From assembly GCA_007570915.1 (NCBI GenBank), contig RKSK01000066.1, forward strand, positions 1 through 5,173: a stretch of 5,173 nucleotides of DNA, given 5' to 3'. The notes under the pieces are model-generated. The model did no database searches. It worked only from the letters and a program-made list of their open reading frames with translations, and was not told where the DNA came from. Positions 4,495-5,173 of the stretch are shown here, piece by piece; within the stretch, counting starts at the first letter, position 1; each line of letters opens with the position of its first letter. The stretch comes from Cenarchaeum sp. GTDB lineage: Archaea; Thermoproteota; Nitrososphaeria; Nitrososphaerales; Nitrosopumilaceae. A program made the position numbers and the translations under genes.

Positions 4495-5173
4495 TCAGGA
4501 GGCAGGATACTGGAATGTGTGAAAGTCCCATATCAGATTAAATTTGCTTGGCGTGCTGCGTGACAGGCACATGTCCTCAAAGAGGTCACGCGGGACGATC
4601 AAGTTATCTGCCTGGTCATCAGGATAGAAGAACCCGTCGGCGCTTAGCCTCCACCCCTGATCGATCAATGACAGGCACCTCTCGCTTATGGAAGTTGAGA
4701 GTTCCGACCGGTATACCTCGTCCACAACGTCACTGCTTTCCCAAATGGAACAAAAGTACAGAAAATTCTCCCAATATGTGCCGTGGTCTATCCATTTGTG
4801 ATCCGCAATGAGCGCATTGTATTTGTCCATACACACGTCAGTCAGATCTAAATTCTGTGATCTTAGGTAGCTCTCATGGTCCCATCCCGAAGCGAACACC
4901 GTGATATGATGACAAAAGTCAATGGCACAATCATAATATTCGTACGTGAATGGCTCTTTTCCCATCGCCAACTGAATGTCCTTTGGTAGGTGAGAGCGGA
5001 TCTCGTCGTTCTCCATGGCCATGCCATACAGGGCTGCCAGGGTTTCTGCAAGCCGCTTTGAATCCTGACTTGCTGGCGCGGCCCCGGCGCCCTCGCCCGG
5101 CGCGGCCCCGGCGCCCTCGCCCGGCGCGGCCCCGGCGCCCTCGCCCGGCGCGGCCCCGGCGCCCTCGCCCGGC
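4495..5173 (-). CDS. unrecognised acidic protein with N-terminal PGEGAGAA repeats (5' end outside window)
   Basis: The frame is open from the right window edge to TGA at 4495-4497: 225 residues, with no start visible before ATG 5022. It begins with four perfect PGEGAGAA repeats (coded by 5077-5172), then an 18-residue helix-like link (PASQDSKRLAETLAALYG), then about 175 residues. ATG 5022 or 5016 could be the true start, but the link reads like protein and no TATA box or ribosome site precedes those ATGs, so continuation is preferred. The last 175 residues are very acidic (31 Asp/Glu against 12 Lys/Arg), with six Cys (two in CAIDFC) and six Trp. There are many aromatics, including YEYYDCAIDFCHH and WIDHGTYWENFLYFCSIW. 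I see no signal peptide or membrane segment in the visible part. No known domain or catalytic motif is recognised, so no function is offered. The coding DNA is about 45% GC, far below the neighbours, which suggests foreign origin. Confidence 0.75.
   Translation of the reverse strand, partial: PGEGAGAAPGEGAGAAPGEGAGAAPGEGAGAAPASQDSKRLAETLAALYGMAMENDEIRSHLPKDIQLAMGKEPFTYEYYDCAIDFCHHITVFASGWDHESYLRSQNLDLTDVCMDKYNALIADHKWIDHGTYWENFLYFCSIWESSDVVDEVYRSELSTSISERCLSLIDQGWRLSADGFFYPDDQADNLIVPRDLFEDMCLSRSTPSKFNLIWDFHTFQYPAS
5077..5173. repeat. 24-bp perfect tandem repeat, four copies plus the first base of a fifth
   Basis: Copies lie at 5077-5100, 5101-5124, 5125-5148 and 5149-5172, all identical, and the next base continues the pattern. 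The unit on the plus strand starts CGCGGCCCCGG and ends CTCGCCCGG; 23 of its 24 bases are G or C. Read on the minus strand in the frame of the downstream gene, each unit encodes PGEGAGAA. A 24-bp period keeps the frame whatever the copy number. The array runs off the window, so its full length is unknown; the sequence may end here because assembly failed in the repeat. Confidence 0.95.

Noticed and set aside
5077..5173. CRISPR array
   Set aside because: The copies are directly adjacent with no spacers; it is a tandem minisatellite.
5078..5173. Plus-strand coding of the repeat as AAPAPSPG linker
   Set aside because: This frame meets a TGA at 5066-5068 and has no start codon between it and the repeat, while the minus frame is continuous with a long open gene.

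Overview
The window looks archaeal, most likely from a high-GC ammonia-oxidising archaeon (Nitrososphaerota/Thaumarchaeota, perhaps a sponge-associated Cenarchaeum-type lineage). Three things suggest this: the order aroC, chorismate mutase/aminotransferase, tyrA, NUDIX; the resemblance of these proteins, from memory, to thaumarchaeal ones; and a TATA box about 26 nt upstream of the aroC start codon, which fits an archaeal leaderless transcript. The lineage is an inference. No rRNA or other marker gene is present to prove it.

Positions 70-3803 (minus strand) hold a tightly packed aromatic amino acid operon read from right to left. The order is aroC (chorismate synthase), a fused AroQ chorismate mutase plus class I/II aminotransferase, tyrA (prephenate dehydrogenase family), and a small NUDIX hydrolase. 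The first three genes overlap and the fourth starts 2 nt after tyrA, so co-transcription and translational coupling are likely. Together they turn EPSP into chorismate, chorismate into prephenate, and prephenate, by oxidation and transamination in either order, into tyrosine. The fused aminotransferase may act on prephenate or on 4-hydroxyphenylpyruvate. None of the four genes appears to start with ATG (GTG, TTG, GTG, TTG).

Upstream of aroC, 3837-4250 (minus) carries a decayed, frameshifted remnant resembling an IS630-type transposase. It has an intact N-terminal helix-turn-helix, then the family's linker motif in a second frame, then a possible piece of the catalytic domain. The aroC promoter lies at its downstream edge. 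Positions 4251-4494 contain no convincing gene, only two competing short open frames on opposite strands.

The right end, 4495-5173 (minus), is a different compositional world. A partial gene encodes an unrecognised, very acidic, Cys- and Trp-rich protein in DNA of about 45% GC, against about 57-75% in the lines I counted in the operon. Its open frame runs upstream without a stop through four perfect copies of a 24-bp repeat encoding PGEGAGAA and off the window edge. The left edge (1-102, plus) may hold the 3' tail of a convergent gene.
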